Assembly (NCBI GenBank): GCA_964520055.1
Contig: CAZFME010000010.1
Location: forward strand, 1 to 34,174
Reading direction: 5' to 3'
DNA: 34,174 nt
DNA from: DUNY01 sp964520055
Lineage (GTDB): Bacteria > Bacillota > Thermosediminibacteria > Thermosediminibacterales > Tepidanaerobacteraceae
Position 1 is the stretch's first letter; the number at the start of each line of letters is the position of its first letter. Below, piece by piece: positions 1 to 8,539 of the stretch. Position numbers and translations under genes: made by a program. The notes beneath the pieces were generated by a model. It worked only from the letters and a program-made list of their open reading frames with translations. It did no database searches and was not told the origin of the DNA.

Positions 1-33
1 CTTTTAAACCATCGGCTCGGCAACATGCCTCGC

Positions 34-62
34 AAACAAAAAAACCTCGGTTTTCCCGAGGT
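34..62 (-). terminator. Intrinsic terminator after the D-cysteine desulfhydrase-family gene
   Basis: A 7-bp perfect stem (ACCTCGG at 44-50, CCGAGGT at 56-62) with a 5-nt loop is followed, reading the minus strand, by a run of T (the A-rich stretch 34-43). Its polarity fits the minus-strand gene ending at 176. Confidence 0.8.
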
Positions 63-175
63 AAAAATAGCCACTAATTTAATAATTTCTAAATTCCTTT
101 TGTTTACGTTTTTCTTCTTCCCAGATTTGTCAACATATTTTTTGCATGTTTACTTTGAAGAATGCCTCATCATCT

Positions 176-1228
176 TTATGAACAGACATCACCTACTATC
201 TGTTTTTCCGCAAATAAAGCCGTTGCTCCACCTGTATGCCAGAATAATACTTTACTCCCCTGAGGAATTGTGCCTTTTTCAATATAATCAAGTAATCCGG
301 AAAAGGCTTTGGCTGTGTATACCGGATCGATTAATATTCCTTCTGTCCTGGCTAAGAGCTTCAATGCCTCTGTAGAAGCATCAGTTGGAATTTCATATCC
401 TTCACCGAGATAGTTTGAATCAAAATTTAAATCGTCAGGGGTAATCATCTTATCAGCACCTAATAGTTTTATCGCATCCTTTGCTAAATTTGCTACAGTT
501 GTTGGATGTTCTTCCGGTTTTTCGCTTACACTAAAGGATAATATCTCTACCTTTGATTCTAGCAACTTCTTACCGGCTGCTAAACCAGCTAAGGTTCCTC
601 CAGAACCTGTTGCATGACAGATATAGTCAAGCTGGATGTCCATTTTATTTGCTTGAGCAATTAGCTCTACAAAACCGCTTATAAATCCAATTGAGCCTAT
701 GGGGTTAGCTCCTCCAGTAGGTATTACATAACATTTATGCCCTTGCTTCTCAAGTTCACGAATTCTTTTTTCCGACTGCAAACGTGAAAGTTCGAAACTC
801 TCAAACATAGGCTTGCCTTCAGCAGAAACAATATTAACCTCTGCCCCCATTATTTTGTCGAGCAGCATATTCCCGCGTAAATCATTTTCGTCAGGTTTAA
901 CAATGCTCAGTAAAAATAGGATTGGTTCTAAATTACACATTCTGCAAGCAGCTACGGTTTGCATAGCATGATTGGATTGAGTGGCACCAAAAGTTATGAC
1001 ATACTTTGCGCCCTGCGAGATAGCATCTCCAAGCAAAAATTCAAGCTTTCTCATCTTATTGCCACCGTAAACATTTATGCCTGTTAAATCATCTCGCTTT
1101 AGATACAGCTCTACACCAAGCTTGTTTGAAAGCTTTTCTAATTTGTGTAAAGGAGTAGGAAAAAAACCTAATTTAGCTCTGGGCATTTTCTCGAGTAATG
1201 CTTGTGCATACTTGATTTGTGTTTTCAT
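176..1228 (-). CDS. PLP-dependent D-cysteine desulfhydrase / ACC deaminase family protein
   Basis: This 350-residue protein belongs to the fold-type II PLP enzymes related to DcyD and ACC deaminase, which remove ammonia from D-cysteine or a related small amino acid and yield a keto acid. Visible motifs are the PLP-lysine segment GGNKMRKLEF, the substrate/carboxylate loop ATQSNHA and the glycine-rich phosphate loop TGSGGTLAG. The frame stays open to 1366, but the ATG at 1228 was chosen because GGGAGG sits 6 bases upstream and the N-terminus then starts where the family starts. Sequence alone does not separate D-cysteine desulfhydrase from ACC deaminase. A weak promoter (TTGAAT at 1397-1392, 15-bp spacer, TACTAT) lies upstream. 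It is transcribed alone, away from gene debris, and ends at the terminator at 34-62. Confidence 0.85.
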   Translation of the reverse strand: MKTQIKYAQALLEKMPRAKLGFFPTPLHKLEKLSNKLGVELYLKRDDLTGINVYGGNKMRKLEFLLGDAISQGAKYVITFGATQSNHAMQTVAACRMCNLEPILFLLSIVKPDENDLRGNMLLDKIMGAEVNIVSAEGKPMFESFELSRLQSEKRIRELEKQGHKCYVIPTGGANPIGSIGFISGFVELIAQANKMDIQLDYICHATGSGGTLAGLAAGKKLLESKVEILSFSVSEKPEEHPTTVANLAKDAIKLLGADKMITPDDLNFDSNYLGEGYEIPTDASTEALKLLARTEGILIDPVYTAKAFSGLLDYIEKGTIPQGSKVLFWHTGGATALFAEKQIVGDVCS

Positions 1229-1413
1229 TTCATGCCTCCCTCTATAATCTTTATCTTTATTATTTCGATAGTAACTATGAAATTCCTTTAAAAATAGTAA
1301 AATTATCAGAATATATAACCCTTTGCTAGTTATTTCCTTGGTTTTCAAAATCCAGACTCTATTCAAGCTTATAGTATCACACTCTTCAGTAATTCAACTT
1401 CATATTTATGTTT

Positions 1414-1560
1414 TTACCTTCCCTTTATTATGATTAGCCATGATAAAAAGAACATCATTTGCAGCGGCGCTTTAAATCCAATTATACCTACCACCATAAA
1501 TGCAATAGTCGCTATCATAGTACCTAAAGCGTATCCAAATGAAGGAGTAATTGACTGCAT
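1414..1560 (-). pseudogene. Fragment resembling the N-terminus of an NhaC-type Na+/H+ antiporter
   Basis: A 48-codon open stretch reads MQSITPSFGYALG and continues into two hydrophobic segments, then stops at KGR. The pattern (Pro-Ser near the start, a membrane segment, a short loop, a second segment) resembles the first ~45 residues of NhaC-family antiporters, normally ~450 residues. No continuation follows before the next gene. The match is by eye and weak. It may also be a chance hydrophobic reading frame. Confidence 0.35.
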
Positions 1561-1598
1561 CTAACGTCTGCCATATTATCTACGCATCATGATCTACA

Positions 1599-2110
1599 TC
1601 ATTCTTGGCAAGTTTCATTAATGCTATTGTATGTAAAATCGCTCACTGAATTACACTTAATATCATGAACCCAATAGTTAATATCATCCCAACCATATGC
1701 TACGATATCAAGTCCTTTCAACTTTTTAGACTCGATTTGTCTTCCGTCCAGTTTCTTATAAAATCCCTTAAAATATGGGTTTTCATCTAATACCCATATT
1801 TTAAGGGATTTTTAGGTTCAAACCAATAAATTCTCCTAAGGCTTTTTTAAACAACGATCTTCCAATACCCTTCACTTGAAATTCTTTTAAGACATAAATT
1901 GCATATATCTCTCAACTAGAATCATCGTCCCTTTTTCTTTCTCTTCCCCCGCTGACAAATCCAATTAGTTCTTTTATCTCATCTTCCGCAACATATATAA
2001 ATGCATCGTTTTCTTTTTTAATCGTGATATGAGAGGTTATCCAAATCTTCATCCGGCATAATTCCCCTGTATGTTGTAGTGATAAAGCCTAAGCCAATGA
2101 AAGCGAGTAA
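1599..2110 (-). pseudogene. GNAT-family N-acetyltransferase, broken by frameshifts and a stop
   Basis: Read in three frames, the minus strand gives the pieces of a GNAT acetyltransferase in order: TTTYRGIMPDEDLDNLS (frame 1, ends in a stop); then IYVAEDEIKELIGFVSGG, a TGA stop, and IYAIYVLKEFQVKGIGRSLFKKAL, which contains the acetyl-CoA loop (Q/R-x-x-G-x-G/A); then IWVLDENPYFKGFYKKLDG and VAYGWDDI in a third frame. There are at least two frameshifts and one in-frame stop, so the gene is dead. The second frameshift falls inside a perfect inverted repeat (1760-1812). No intact copy exists in the window. Confidence 0.8.
1760..1812. repeat. 21-bp perfect inverted repeat inside the GNAT pseudogene
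   Basis: AAATCCCTTAAAATATGGGT (1761-1780) is exactly complementary to 1792-1811, with one further pair (1760/1812) and an 11-base loop. T-rich flanks make it look like a terminator. However, the arm at 1792-1811 still encodes NPYFKGF of the acetyltransferase, while the other arm replaces expected coding sequence and shifts the frame. Confidence 0.85.
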
Positions 2111-2236
2111 TCGTGAAGAGGGGAAAACGAAGATAAGATTGCCATAGAGCTAGAGACGTCAAGTGATCTTAATGAAAAACATATAGGCATACAAATGGAA
2201 ATATAAATAACCACTACAGTTAGTTAAAATTAGATA

Positions 2237-2293
2237 TTGCATTAACGTAAAAAAGTGGTATAATAAATATAATAGTTAAACTACTTAACTATT
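2237..2293 (+). promoter_or_regulatory. Promoter with a palindromic operator for the symporter operon
   Basis: TTGCAT (2237-2242), a 16-bp spacer and a perfect TATAAT (2259-2264) form a sigma-A-type promoter. Immediately downstream, over the expected start point, lies a perfect 9-bp inverted repeat AATAGTTAA-ACTAC-TTAACTATT (2271-2293), a good repressor-site geometry. A MarR-family repressor such as the one encoded at 11676-12206 is a reasonable but unproven ligand. Confidence 0.6.
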
Positions 2294-2459
2294 AATCTTA
2301 TTTATTATTAAATCCATTAATAAATAATCCATTTTAAACACAAATTCTGGTTTGCTCTACTCGGAAAGGAGTGTGAAAAAGCATGTAAAGACAATAAAGG
2401 TAGATACTAAATTGTGCGTGGTCTGTTATTAAAAACAATTCATTAGGAGGCAGAAAACT

Positions 2460-2693
2460 ATGAATGATAAGCTTGAGAGACCATGGGAATCAGGTTTAGG
2501 AAAGTTCACCTTTGTTAATGTTTTTTTGTGGTTAATTGCCTATTTCTATTTACAAATCTGGGGTTCGGGTCCTTTAGTACTGGTTGGTGGTTGGATTCCA
2601 AAGGTATTGGTAGGTTTTCATGTTTTATTTATTTGGGCTTTAATTATTGGATATCTACTTTTTTATAAAATCGGTGCAAAGAAAGGATTGTGA
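2460..2693 (+). CDS. Small membrane subunit of a sodium:solute symporter
   Basis: A 77-residue protein with two predicted membrane helices (about residues 17-33 and 46-70). It resembles the short accessory proteins (DUF997/DUF3311/YhdT-type) encoded just before SSS-family symporters such as PanF. The ATG follows AGGAGG (spacing ~7). Its stop is 6 nt before the symporter ATG, so the two are almost certainly co-translated. It probably assists assembly or activity of the symporter, but no biochemical role is assured. Confidence 0.75.
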   Translation: MNDKLERPWESGLGKFTFVNVFLWLIAYFYLQIWGSGPLVLVGGWIPKVLVGFHVLFIWALIIGYLLFYKIGAKKGL

Positions 2694-2699
2694 TTTTTC

Positions 2700-4241
2700 A
2701 TGGAAAATTGGCTATGGATCACTTTAATGATAGTTATATATGCCTTTGCTATGATGGGTATAGGTTTTATAGCGGAAAAAGGAGATAAAAAATCCAAAAA
2801 CCTTAATGACTATTATTTAGGCGGCAGGTCAATGGGACCAATCTTAGCAATAGGTGCCTTTATGACAACAATGTTAAGTTCATTTGCTTTATTGGGAATG
2901 CCGGGGTATTTCTACAGATATGGAGTGGGCTCTTGGTTCTTAATTATTTCTAATTCAATGGTTATGTTCTTGCTATATTATCCATTTGTCTTCAGAACAA
3001 GTTATTTAGGTCATAAACATGGTTTTATAACATTAGGAGATTTCATGGAAGCCAGATATGATAAAAGGATGCGTACAGCATCATCTATATCAATGATAAT
3101 AGTTTCAGTTCCATATGTTGCTATTCAGATTCAAGGATTTGGGAATATTTTCGAAGGTATTACTCACGGTAAAGTACCGTTTGAATTAGGCGCATTATTT
3201 TTAAGTATTATTCTGACAATATATATATTCCAGGGTGGATATAGGGCAGTTGCATTAACAGATGCTGTTCAAGGATTACTCATGGTATTTGCATTATTAA
3301 TAGGTGGCGTCTATATAGCAAACTATTATTGGGGTGGAATTCCAGGGCTGTTTAAAGAACTTGCAGTAAATAATGCTGACAGGTTGACACTACCAGGTGG
3401 AAGTGGATACTGGAATATGAGTCAATGGGCAAACTGGATGGTCTTTACAAGTGGCATTGCCGTAACTCCACAGATTTTTCAAAAATTCTATACAACACGA
3501 GATGAAACAGCATTACGGGCTTCATTATATGCACATCCAATTCTCACATTAATAATTTATACAGGTGCAATGTTGATTGGATTAGCAGGAATTCTATTAT
3601 TCCCCAACCTATCAGCACTGGAGTCTGACAATATAACACTATTAATCGTAGCAGATCATTTACCACTTGCTATTGGTATGATAATTACAGTTGGAATTGT
3701 AGCTGCAGCAATGTCTACAGCTGATTCACAATACTTAACAATCTCATCCTTGTTTGTAAGAGATGTTTATGAAAAGACTATTTGTGAGAAAAAAGGTGTA
3801 AAACCTGAAATGGACTTTTTAGTTAAACTAGGCCGTTGGTTCTGTGTTGTCTTACTAATTGTCGGTTTTATCATCGCTTATCTCAGACTGGATACTTTAG
3901 TAGGGATGCTGACAAATACCGTTTATCCTCTCGGAGCTCAAATATTTATTCCTATGGTAGGTGGGCTTTATTGGAAAAGAGCAAATTCGGATGGTGCGCT
4001 TACAGGTATGTTGGGCGGGTTGATTGTTGTAATATTAACCTTGTTTGTACCTCCGTTTAAGTCTCCACTGGGAATTCATGCAATTTGGTGGGGAATGCTA
4101 GTAAATATTATTCTATTTGTTACAGTTTCTCTCAGCACAGAAAAGCCATCTGATGAAGTAATAGAAACTATGATAGATGATGTAAACAATTATGTATATA
4201 ATAAAAATAAAAATTTTAAGCAAATATTACAAGAAAAATAA
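2700..4241 (+). CDS. Sodium:solute symporter family (SSS) permease
   Basis: This 513-residue polytopic protein has about 12-13 membrane helices and family hallmarks: the early NDYYLGGRSMGP segment, TTMLSSFALLGMPG after the first helices, and the MSTADSQYLTISSLFVRDVY segment near residue 340, where SSS proteins bind Na+ (the paired Ser/Thr region of TM8). Close families are the PanF/PutP-type symporters. Substrate cannot be read from sequence. The downstream M24 peptidases, C-S lyase and tyrosine phenol-lyase suggest an amino acid or small peptide derivative. It follows the small subunit with a 6-nt gap and is followed by a repeat element at 4271-4366. Confidence 0.88.
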   Translation: MENWLWITLMIVIYAFAMMGIGFIAEKGDKKSKNLNDYYLGGRSMGPILAIGAFMTTMLSSFALLGMPGYFYRYGVGSWFLIISNSMVMFLLYYPFVFRTSYLGHKHGFITLGDFMEARYDKRMRTASSISMIIVSVPYVAIQIQGFGNIFEGITHGKVPFELGALFLSIILTIYIFQGGYRAVALTDAVQGLLMVFALLIGGVYIANYYWGGIPGLFKELAVNNADRLTLPGGSGYWNMSQWANWMVFTSGIAVTPQIFQKFYTTRDETALRASLYAHPILTLIIYTGAMLIGLAGILLFPNLSALESDNITLLIVADHLPLAIGMIITVGIVAAAMSTADSQYLTISSLFVRDVYEKTICEKKGVKPEMDFLVKLGRWFCVVLLIVGFIIAYLRLDTLVGMLTNTVYPLGAQIFIPMVGGLYWKRANSDGALTGMLGGLIVVILTLFVPPFKSPLGIHAIWWGMLVNIILFVTVSLSTEKPSDEVIETMIDDVNNYVYNKNKNFKQILQEK

Positions 4242-4270
4242 CGTATTGATTTGAAGTAATTAGCGTTAGT

Positions 4271-4366
4271 TATTGATTCTACTGCACAAAGTAAATTATC
4301 TCTTGAAGACATACTATATATCGATCATAAAATTACAAAAATAAGGTTTTTGCAGTAGAATCAATA
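4271..4366. repeat. Inverted-repeat (MITE-like) element, copy A
   Basis: 96 bp bounded by perfect 16-bp terminal inverted repeats TATTGATTCTACTGCA / TGCAGTAGAATCAATA. The right ~40 bp resemble copy C (cataa..attacaaa..ggttt). No coding capacity. It lies between the symporter and the first M24 peptidase gene. Confidence 0.85.
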
Positions 4367-4394
4367 CTATATTTTAAAAAGAAAGGGTGATACA

Positions 4395-5591
4395 GTGAAA
4401 AATAGAAATCAGTTAGAATTTCAAAAAAAATTACAAGCGGAGATGGACAAACAAGGGTTAGATATGATGTTAATAACATCTCCGGAAGCAATATTCTACT
4501 GCACAGGCCATGCGAGTTCTTTTCTTTATAGCTCCAACAGGGTAGGGTTAACACTTGCTATAGTACCGGCACATGGAGAAATAACATTGATAGTGAACGA
4601 GTTTGAAAAATTTGCGGCACAACAAATGTGTAAAAATATAAAGATAGAATCTTATCCTGTTTGGATTTACATTGCAGACATTCCTGATGACGGAGAAGAT
4701 AAACCGGCACAACCAGATATGAACTTGACTTTCAAAATGGCGAAAGAAATTATATTGGATGGCAAATCTTCTCCCAAGATAGGTATTCAAATGGAGAGTA
4801 TGCCATTTCAAAAATGGGATTTTCTAGTCAGTGCATTTGGTAAAGATAATATTGTTGATTGTGAACCGGTTTTAAGACGTGTTAGAGCTATAAAAACAGA
4901 CTGGGAAATAAGTGTTTTAAGAGATAATGCTAAAATGTCTGAAAGAGCGATGTTTGAAACATACCAGAGAATAGAGCCAGGTATGACTGAAGTAGAAATC
5001 AATTCTATTTGGAATGAACGATGTTTTGCACAATCAAAAGATGTATATGCAGTAACTTCAGCTAATACACTTGCATCATATTGGTCACCGCAGATAATCC
5101 CGGCTGAAAATTATACTGTACAAAAAGGCGATATTATTAGATTAGATGGAGGCGTTTGGCGAAAAGGCTATGGTTCTGATTTAGGCAGGGCATATGCAAT
5201 TGGTGGCAAAGCAAAAACTGCAGAAATGGAAAGAGTTTATGCAGCACTCCTGGCAGGATACGACAAACTAATAAGTATGATAGGACCGGGAGTAAGAATG
5301 TGCGATGTATTTAAAGAAGCACTGGCTGCAGTGAAGAAAGCTGGCATACCAGCTTATAAGAGAGGACACTTTGGTCATTCCATGGGCTGCAATAGGTTTG
5401 CAGAAGAATATCCGTTTATTTCAGCCACAGAAACAGGTGTATTTGAATCGGGAATGGTATTTTGCACAGAAATACCCTACTACAGTTCATTTAATCACAC
5501 ATACAATTTAGAAGATGAACTCGTGATTACTGAAGATGGATTTGAATTATTTACTAATGTGCCAAGGGATTTAAATTGGATCAAAGTTTAG
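4395..5591 (+). CDS. M24-family metallopeptidase (Xaa-Pro peptidase-like), paralogue 1
   Basis: The 398-residue protein has the two-domain creatinase/aminopeptidase P architecture: an N-terminal creatinase-like domain (about 10-165) and a C-terminal pita-bread domain (about 170-395). The five metal ligands are present: D251 (DGG), D262 (SDLGR), H328 (GHFGHSMG), E359 (TEIPYY) and the Glu in LEDEL (373-375). This implies a dinuclear metal centre hydrolysing Xaa-Pro bonds or a related amide. Translation starts at a GTG preceded by AAAGGGTG. Its closest relative is the next gene, so the pair arose by tandem duplication. Membrane segments and a signal peptide are absent, so it is cytoplasmic. It could process dipeptides imported by the SSS transporter. 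Confidence 0.88.
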   Translation: MKNRNQLEFQKKLQAEMDKQGLDMMLITSPEAIFYCTGHASSFLYSSNRVGLTLAIVPAHGEITLIVNEFEKFAAQQMCKNIKIESYPVWIYIADIPDDGEDKPAQPDMNLTFKMAKEIILDGKSSPKIGIQMESMPFQKWDFLVSAFGKDNIVDCEPVLRRVRAIKTDWEISVLRDNAKMSERAMFETYQRIEPGMTEVEINSIWNERCFAQSKDVYAVTSANTLASYWSPQIIPAENYTVQKGDIIRLDGGVWRKGYGSDLGRAYAIGGKAKTAEMERVYAALLAGYDKLISMIGPGVRMCDVFKEALAAVKKAGIPAYKRGHFGHSMGCNRFAEEYPFISATETGVFESGMVFCTEIPYYSSFNHTYNLEDELVITEDGFELFTNVPRDLNWIKV

Positions 5592-5698
5592 GTTTTCTTA
5601 TATTTAGCACATAACATAGCAAAAGATGAACTTAAGTTAATTATAATTATTAGAAGCATATAATTGTAATTGAATCCGGTGACATTATACTGCTAAAA

Positions 5699-5805
5699 CT
5701 TAAATTTGATTCTACTGTAAAAAAACCAATTTTATATAAAAAATATAGCACTCTACATGTTAACAATGAAATAATAAAAGTCTCCACAGTAGAATCAAAT
5801 TTAAG
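5699..5805. repeat. Inverted-repeat (MITE-like) element, copy B
   Basis: 107 bp with perfect 20-bp terminal inverted repeats; the left arm is CTTAAATTTGATTCTACTGT. The left end (GATTCTACTG followed by AAAAAACCAATTTTATAT) matches copy C. It sits between the two M24 paralogues and encodes nothing. Confidence 0.87.
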
Positions 5806-5915
5806 ATTACTTTGATATTTTTTAACAACAGAAGGATGAAAAGAAAACTTATCGGGTTGTAAACATTGATAAAATGTTAATTTTTCCAATAATCATGAAA
5901 AGGAGAGTATAGATC

Positions 5916-7109
5916 ATGTTGAAAAGAGAACAAACGTTAATTCAACAAAAGTTACAAGCAGAAATGGCAAAGCAAAACTTTGATGCGATGATAATTACTT
6001 CTCCAGAGGCTATTTATTATTGTACAGGTATGGCAAGTATGTTTATGTATTCGTCAAATAGAGTTGGAATGGCACTTGCTGTAGTACCGAAACAAGGTAA
6101 AATAACGCTGATATGTAGTGAATTTGAAGCTGCTGCTGCTAAGAATACTTGCAGCGATATTAATGTTGAAACTTACCCTGTTTGGATATATATAGCTGAT
6201 TTAGCTGATGGAAATCTAGAAAAAGATGCTCAACCAGATACTAATGAAACATTCAAAATGGCGATAGACATAATTAACAGTGCGTGTTCAAACCCAAAAA
6301 AAATTGGCGTAGAATCGTCATTTATAACTTTTAGTAAGATGAATTACTTAATAGACACATATGGAATGGATAAAATATCCAACTGTGAAGAGATATTACA
6401 GAATGCACGATCAATTAAGACCCCTTGGGAGATTGAAGTATTAAGAACTGGGGCAAAAGCCGGTGAGAGGGCAATGTTTGAAACAGCCATTAATACTGAA
6501 GTTGGTATGAATGAAGAAGATATTTTGCACATATGGAATAAAGCTTGTCTTAATCAAGGAAAAGATTTTTACACTCAATTTGCAGCACATACACTAGGTG
6601 AACATTACTCACCTGTAGTTATACCAAGGAAGAATGTAACGATTAAAGAAGGGGATATAGTCCGTTTGGATGGTGGTCCAACTCATTTTGGTTATACGAC
6701 AGACTTAGCAAGGACATATGTAGTTGGCAACAAGGTTAAACCGGAGAGGGAAAAAATATTTGAGGTATTACTTAAGGCAAATGATTTAGCTTTTGAGTTG
6801 ATAGGGCCAGGAGTAAAAATGAGTGAAGTTTTCAAAAAAACATTGAATGTGATACGAAAAGATATTCCTGATTATATAAGAGGTCATTTCGGTCATTCAA
6901 TTGGATGTAGTAGATTTACTGAAGAGTATCCTTTTATATCTGCAACAGAAGAAAAAGTTTTTGCTCCGGGTATGGTTTTTTGCTTGGAGACTCCTTATTA
7001 TAGTTCATTTAACAATTCCTATAACTTGGAAGACGAGTTTGTAATAACGGAAAATGGTATTGAAAGATTTACTAACACAAATAGAAGCCTTTTCTGGGAG
7101 AAACTATAA
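5916..7109 (+). CDS. M24-family metallopeptidase (Xaa-Pro peptidase-like), paralogue 2
   Basis: 397 residues, collinear with the upstream paralogue over its full length. Shared stretches include EAIYYCTG, SSNRVGMAL, YPVWIYIAD and GHFGHSIGC. Metal ligands are conserved: D252 (LDGG), D263 (TTDLAR), H327, the Glu of LETPYY and the Glu of LEDEF. The two differ at the substrate side (for example DGGPTHFGYTTD versus DGGVWRKGYGSD), suggesting divergence of specificity. The ATG is preceded by AAAGGAGA. It probably shares a transcript with its neighbours. A creatinase-like C-N hydrolase activity is an alternative to peptidase. Confidence 0.88.
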   Translation: MLKREQTLIQQKLQAEMAKQNFDAMIITSPEAIYYCTGMASMFMYSSNRVGMALAVVPKQGKITLICSEFEAAAAKNTCSDINVETYPVWIYIADLADGNLEKDAQPDTNETFKMAIDIINSACSNPKKIGVESSFITFSKMNYLIDTYGMDKISNCEEILQNARSIKTPWEIEVLRTGAKAGERAMFETAINTEVGMNEEDILHIWNKACLNQGKDFYTQFAAHTLGEHYSPVVIPRKNVTIKEGDIVRLDGGPTHFGYTTDLARTYVVGNKVKPEREKIFEVLLKANDLAFELIGPGVKMSEVFKKTLNVIRKDIPDYIRGHFGHSIGCSRFTEEYPFISATEEKVFAPGMVFCLETPYYSSFNNSYNLEDEFVITENGIERFTNTNRSLFWEKL

Positions 7110-7205
7110 CGAATTCTATCTATTAGGAGTTTTTTGTATCGATTGATATAAACACATATCTTATATCAATATTATATAGAGATAATAAAATATGAGGTGA
7201 TACCA

Positions 7206-8387
7206 ATGGAGTATGATTTTGACAAAGTAATTAATCGACAAAATACTTACAGCATGAAATGGGATGGTGTAGGGGATCGGTTTCCAAATAATCCTGATGC
7301 TTTTCCTATGTGGGTAGCAGATATGGATTTTGAGTGCCCAAAAGAAGTAGTTGAAGCAGTTATAGAAAGGGCAAAACATCCGATTTATGGATATGCAAGA
7401 TTAACAAAAGAATATAAAGAAGTTGCTGTAGAATGGTTAGCTAAGCGACACGGATGGGTGATTGACCCTTCAGCTGTTGAATTTTGCAATGGTGTAGTTC
7501 CTGCACTTAGCATTCTCGTTAATGCATTCACAAAGCCTGGTGATAAAGTAATAATTCAACCACCTGTATATTACCCATTTGAAGAAGTCATAACAAATAA
7601 TGGAAGGTTTGTATTAGAGAACCCCTTAGTTTATAATGGGGAAAAATGGGTTATGGATTTTGATGATTTAAAATTAAAAGCCAAAGACAAGAAAGCAAAG
7701 TTAATGATTCTTTGCAATCCACATAACCCTGTAGGTAGAGTATTTAAAAAAGAAGAATTAATTGAGCTAGGCAATATATGTTTAGAGAATGATATATTAT
7801 TGATATCTGATGAAATACATTCTGATTTAGTTTTCAGACATGCTAAACATGTTCCAATATCTTCATTAAGCGAAAAATTTCAAAATAACACTATTACTAC
7901 CGTAGCCCCAACAAAAACATTTAATATTGCAGGTCTACAATGTTCTGCTATAGTTATCCCTAACCCAAAACTGCGCAAAGAATATTTAATTCAGCAAAGG
8001 AAACATAGAACTCAAAACATCAGTATATTTGGTGTAGTAGCTTTTGTTGCAGCATATAAATACGGAGAAGACTATTTAGAACAGTTGATTGATTATTTAT
8101 GGGATAACTATCTGTTTTTGGATAAATACTTGAAAGACAATATGCCATTGATTAAATGTCAGGAACCAGAAGGCACTTACTTGATGTGGCTTGATTGTAA
8201 GGGATTAGGGTTAACTTTTAAAGAGCTGGATAAATTTTTCCTAAATGAGGCATCGGTAGCACTGGATAATGGAATTTGGTTTGGGCCATTAGGAGCACCC
8301 TATATGAGAATGAATATTGCTTGTCCAAGGTCTTTATTAGAGGAAGGTTTAAATCGCATAAAAACAGCATATGATAAGTTAGTTTAA
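7206..8387 (+). CDS. MalY/PatB-type PLP-dependent C-S lyase / aminotransferase
   Basis: A fold-type I PLP enzyme of 393 residues (start ATG at 7206 after GAGGTG; a GTG at 7197 is also in frame). It carries the MalY/PatB signature NP.AFPMWVADMDF near the N-terminus, the PLP-contacting CNPHNPVGRVF, SDEIHSDLVF, and the Schiff-base Lys237 in APTKTFNIAGL. MalY/PatB enzymes cleave cystathionine or cysteine conjugates by beta-elimination to a thiol, pyruvate and ammonia; some transaminate. With the nearby D-cysteine desulfhydrase-family gene and tyrosine phenol-lyase it makes three PLP lyases releasing pyruvate and ammonia. Exact substrate unknown. Confidence 0.87.
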   Translation: MEYDFDKVINRQNTYSMKWDGVGDRFPNNPDAFPMWVADMDFECPKEVVEAVIERAKHPIYGYARLTKEYKEVAVEWLAKRHGWVIDPSAVEFCNGVVPALSILVNAFTKPGDKVIIQPPVYYPFEEVITNNGRFVLENPLVYNGEKWVMDFDDLKLKAKDKKAKLMILCNPHNPVGRVFKKEELIELGNICLENDILLISDEIHSDLVFRHAKHVPISSLSEKFQNNTITTVAPTKTFNIAGLQCSAIVIPNPKLRKEYLIQQRKHRTQNISIFGVVAFVAAYKYGEDYLEQLIDYLWDNYLFLDKYLKDNMPLIKCQEPEGTYLMWLDCKGLGLTFKELDKFFLNEASVALDNGIWFGPLGAPYMRMNIACPRSLLEEGLNRIKTAYDKLV

Positions 8388-8433
8388 CATCCAAGAAATT
8401 TCATTTCTCTAAAAGCATAAATATCTTTATTTG

Positions 8434-8483
8434 CTAATGTACAATGTCACAAGTATTTAGGTGCTTGTGACATTGTACATTAG
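8434..8483. repeat. 20-bp perfect inverted repeat (long hairpin)
   Basis: CTAATGTACAATGTCACAAG (8434-8453) is exactly complementary to 8464-8483, with a 10-base loop. There is no T-tract, so it is not a typical terminator. It is unrelated in sequence to the TTGATTCTACTGC elements. It could be a transposon-derived palindrome or a transcript-stabilising hairpin between two genes. Confidence 0.85.
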
Positions 8484-8515
8484 ATATGCTAAATAATATA
8501 AACAAGCTCAAAGAC

Positions 8516-8534
8516 AACGGTTTTCTACCGTTTT
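8516..8534 (+). terminator. Possible weak terminator or attenuator hairpin
   Basis: AACGGT-TTTCT-ACCGTT followed by TT. Only six pairs and a short U run, located just upstream of the DUF401-type gene. It could reduce read-through from the lyase gene. Low certainty. Confidence 0.3.
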
Positions 8535-8539
8535 AAGCC

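Noticed and set aside
25..375. 116-codon plus-strand frame at the window start
   Set aside because: Antisense to the C-terminus of the PLP-dependent enzyme and through its terminator; no ribosome site.
2117..2207. Plus-strand stretch ending EDKIAIELETSSDLNEKHIGIQMEI
   Set aside because: No start codon with a ribosome site and no recognisable family. It could be a fragment of a lost gene, but nothing supports it beyond its look.
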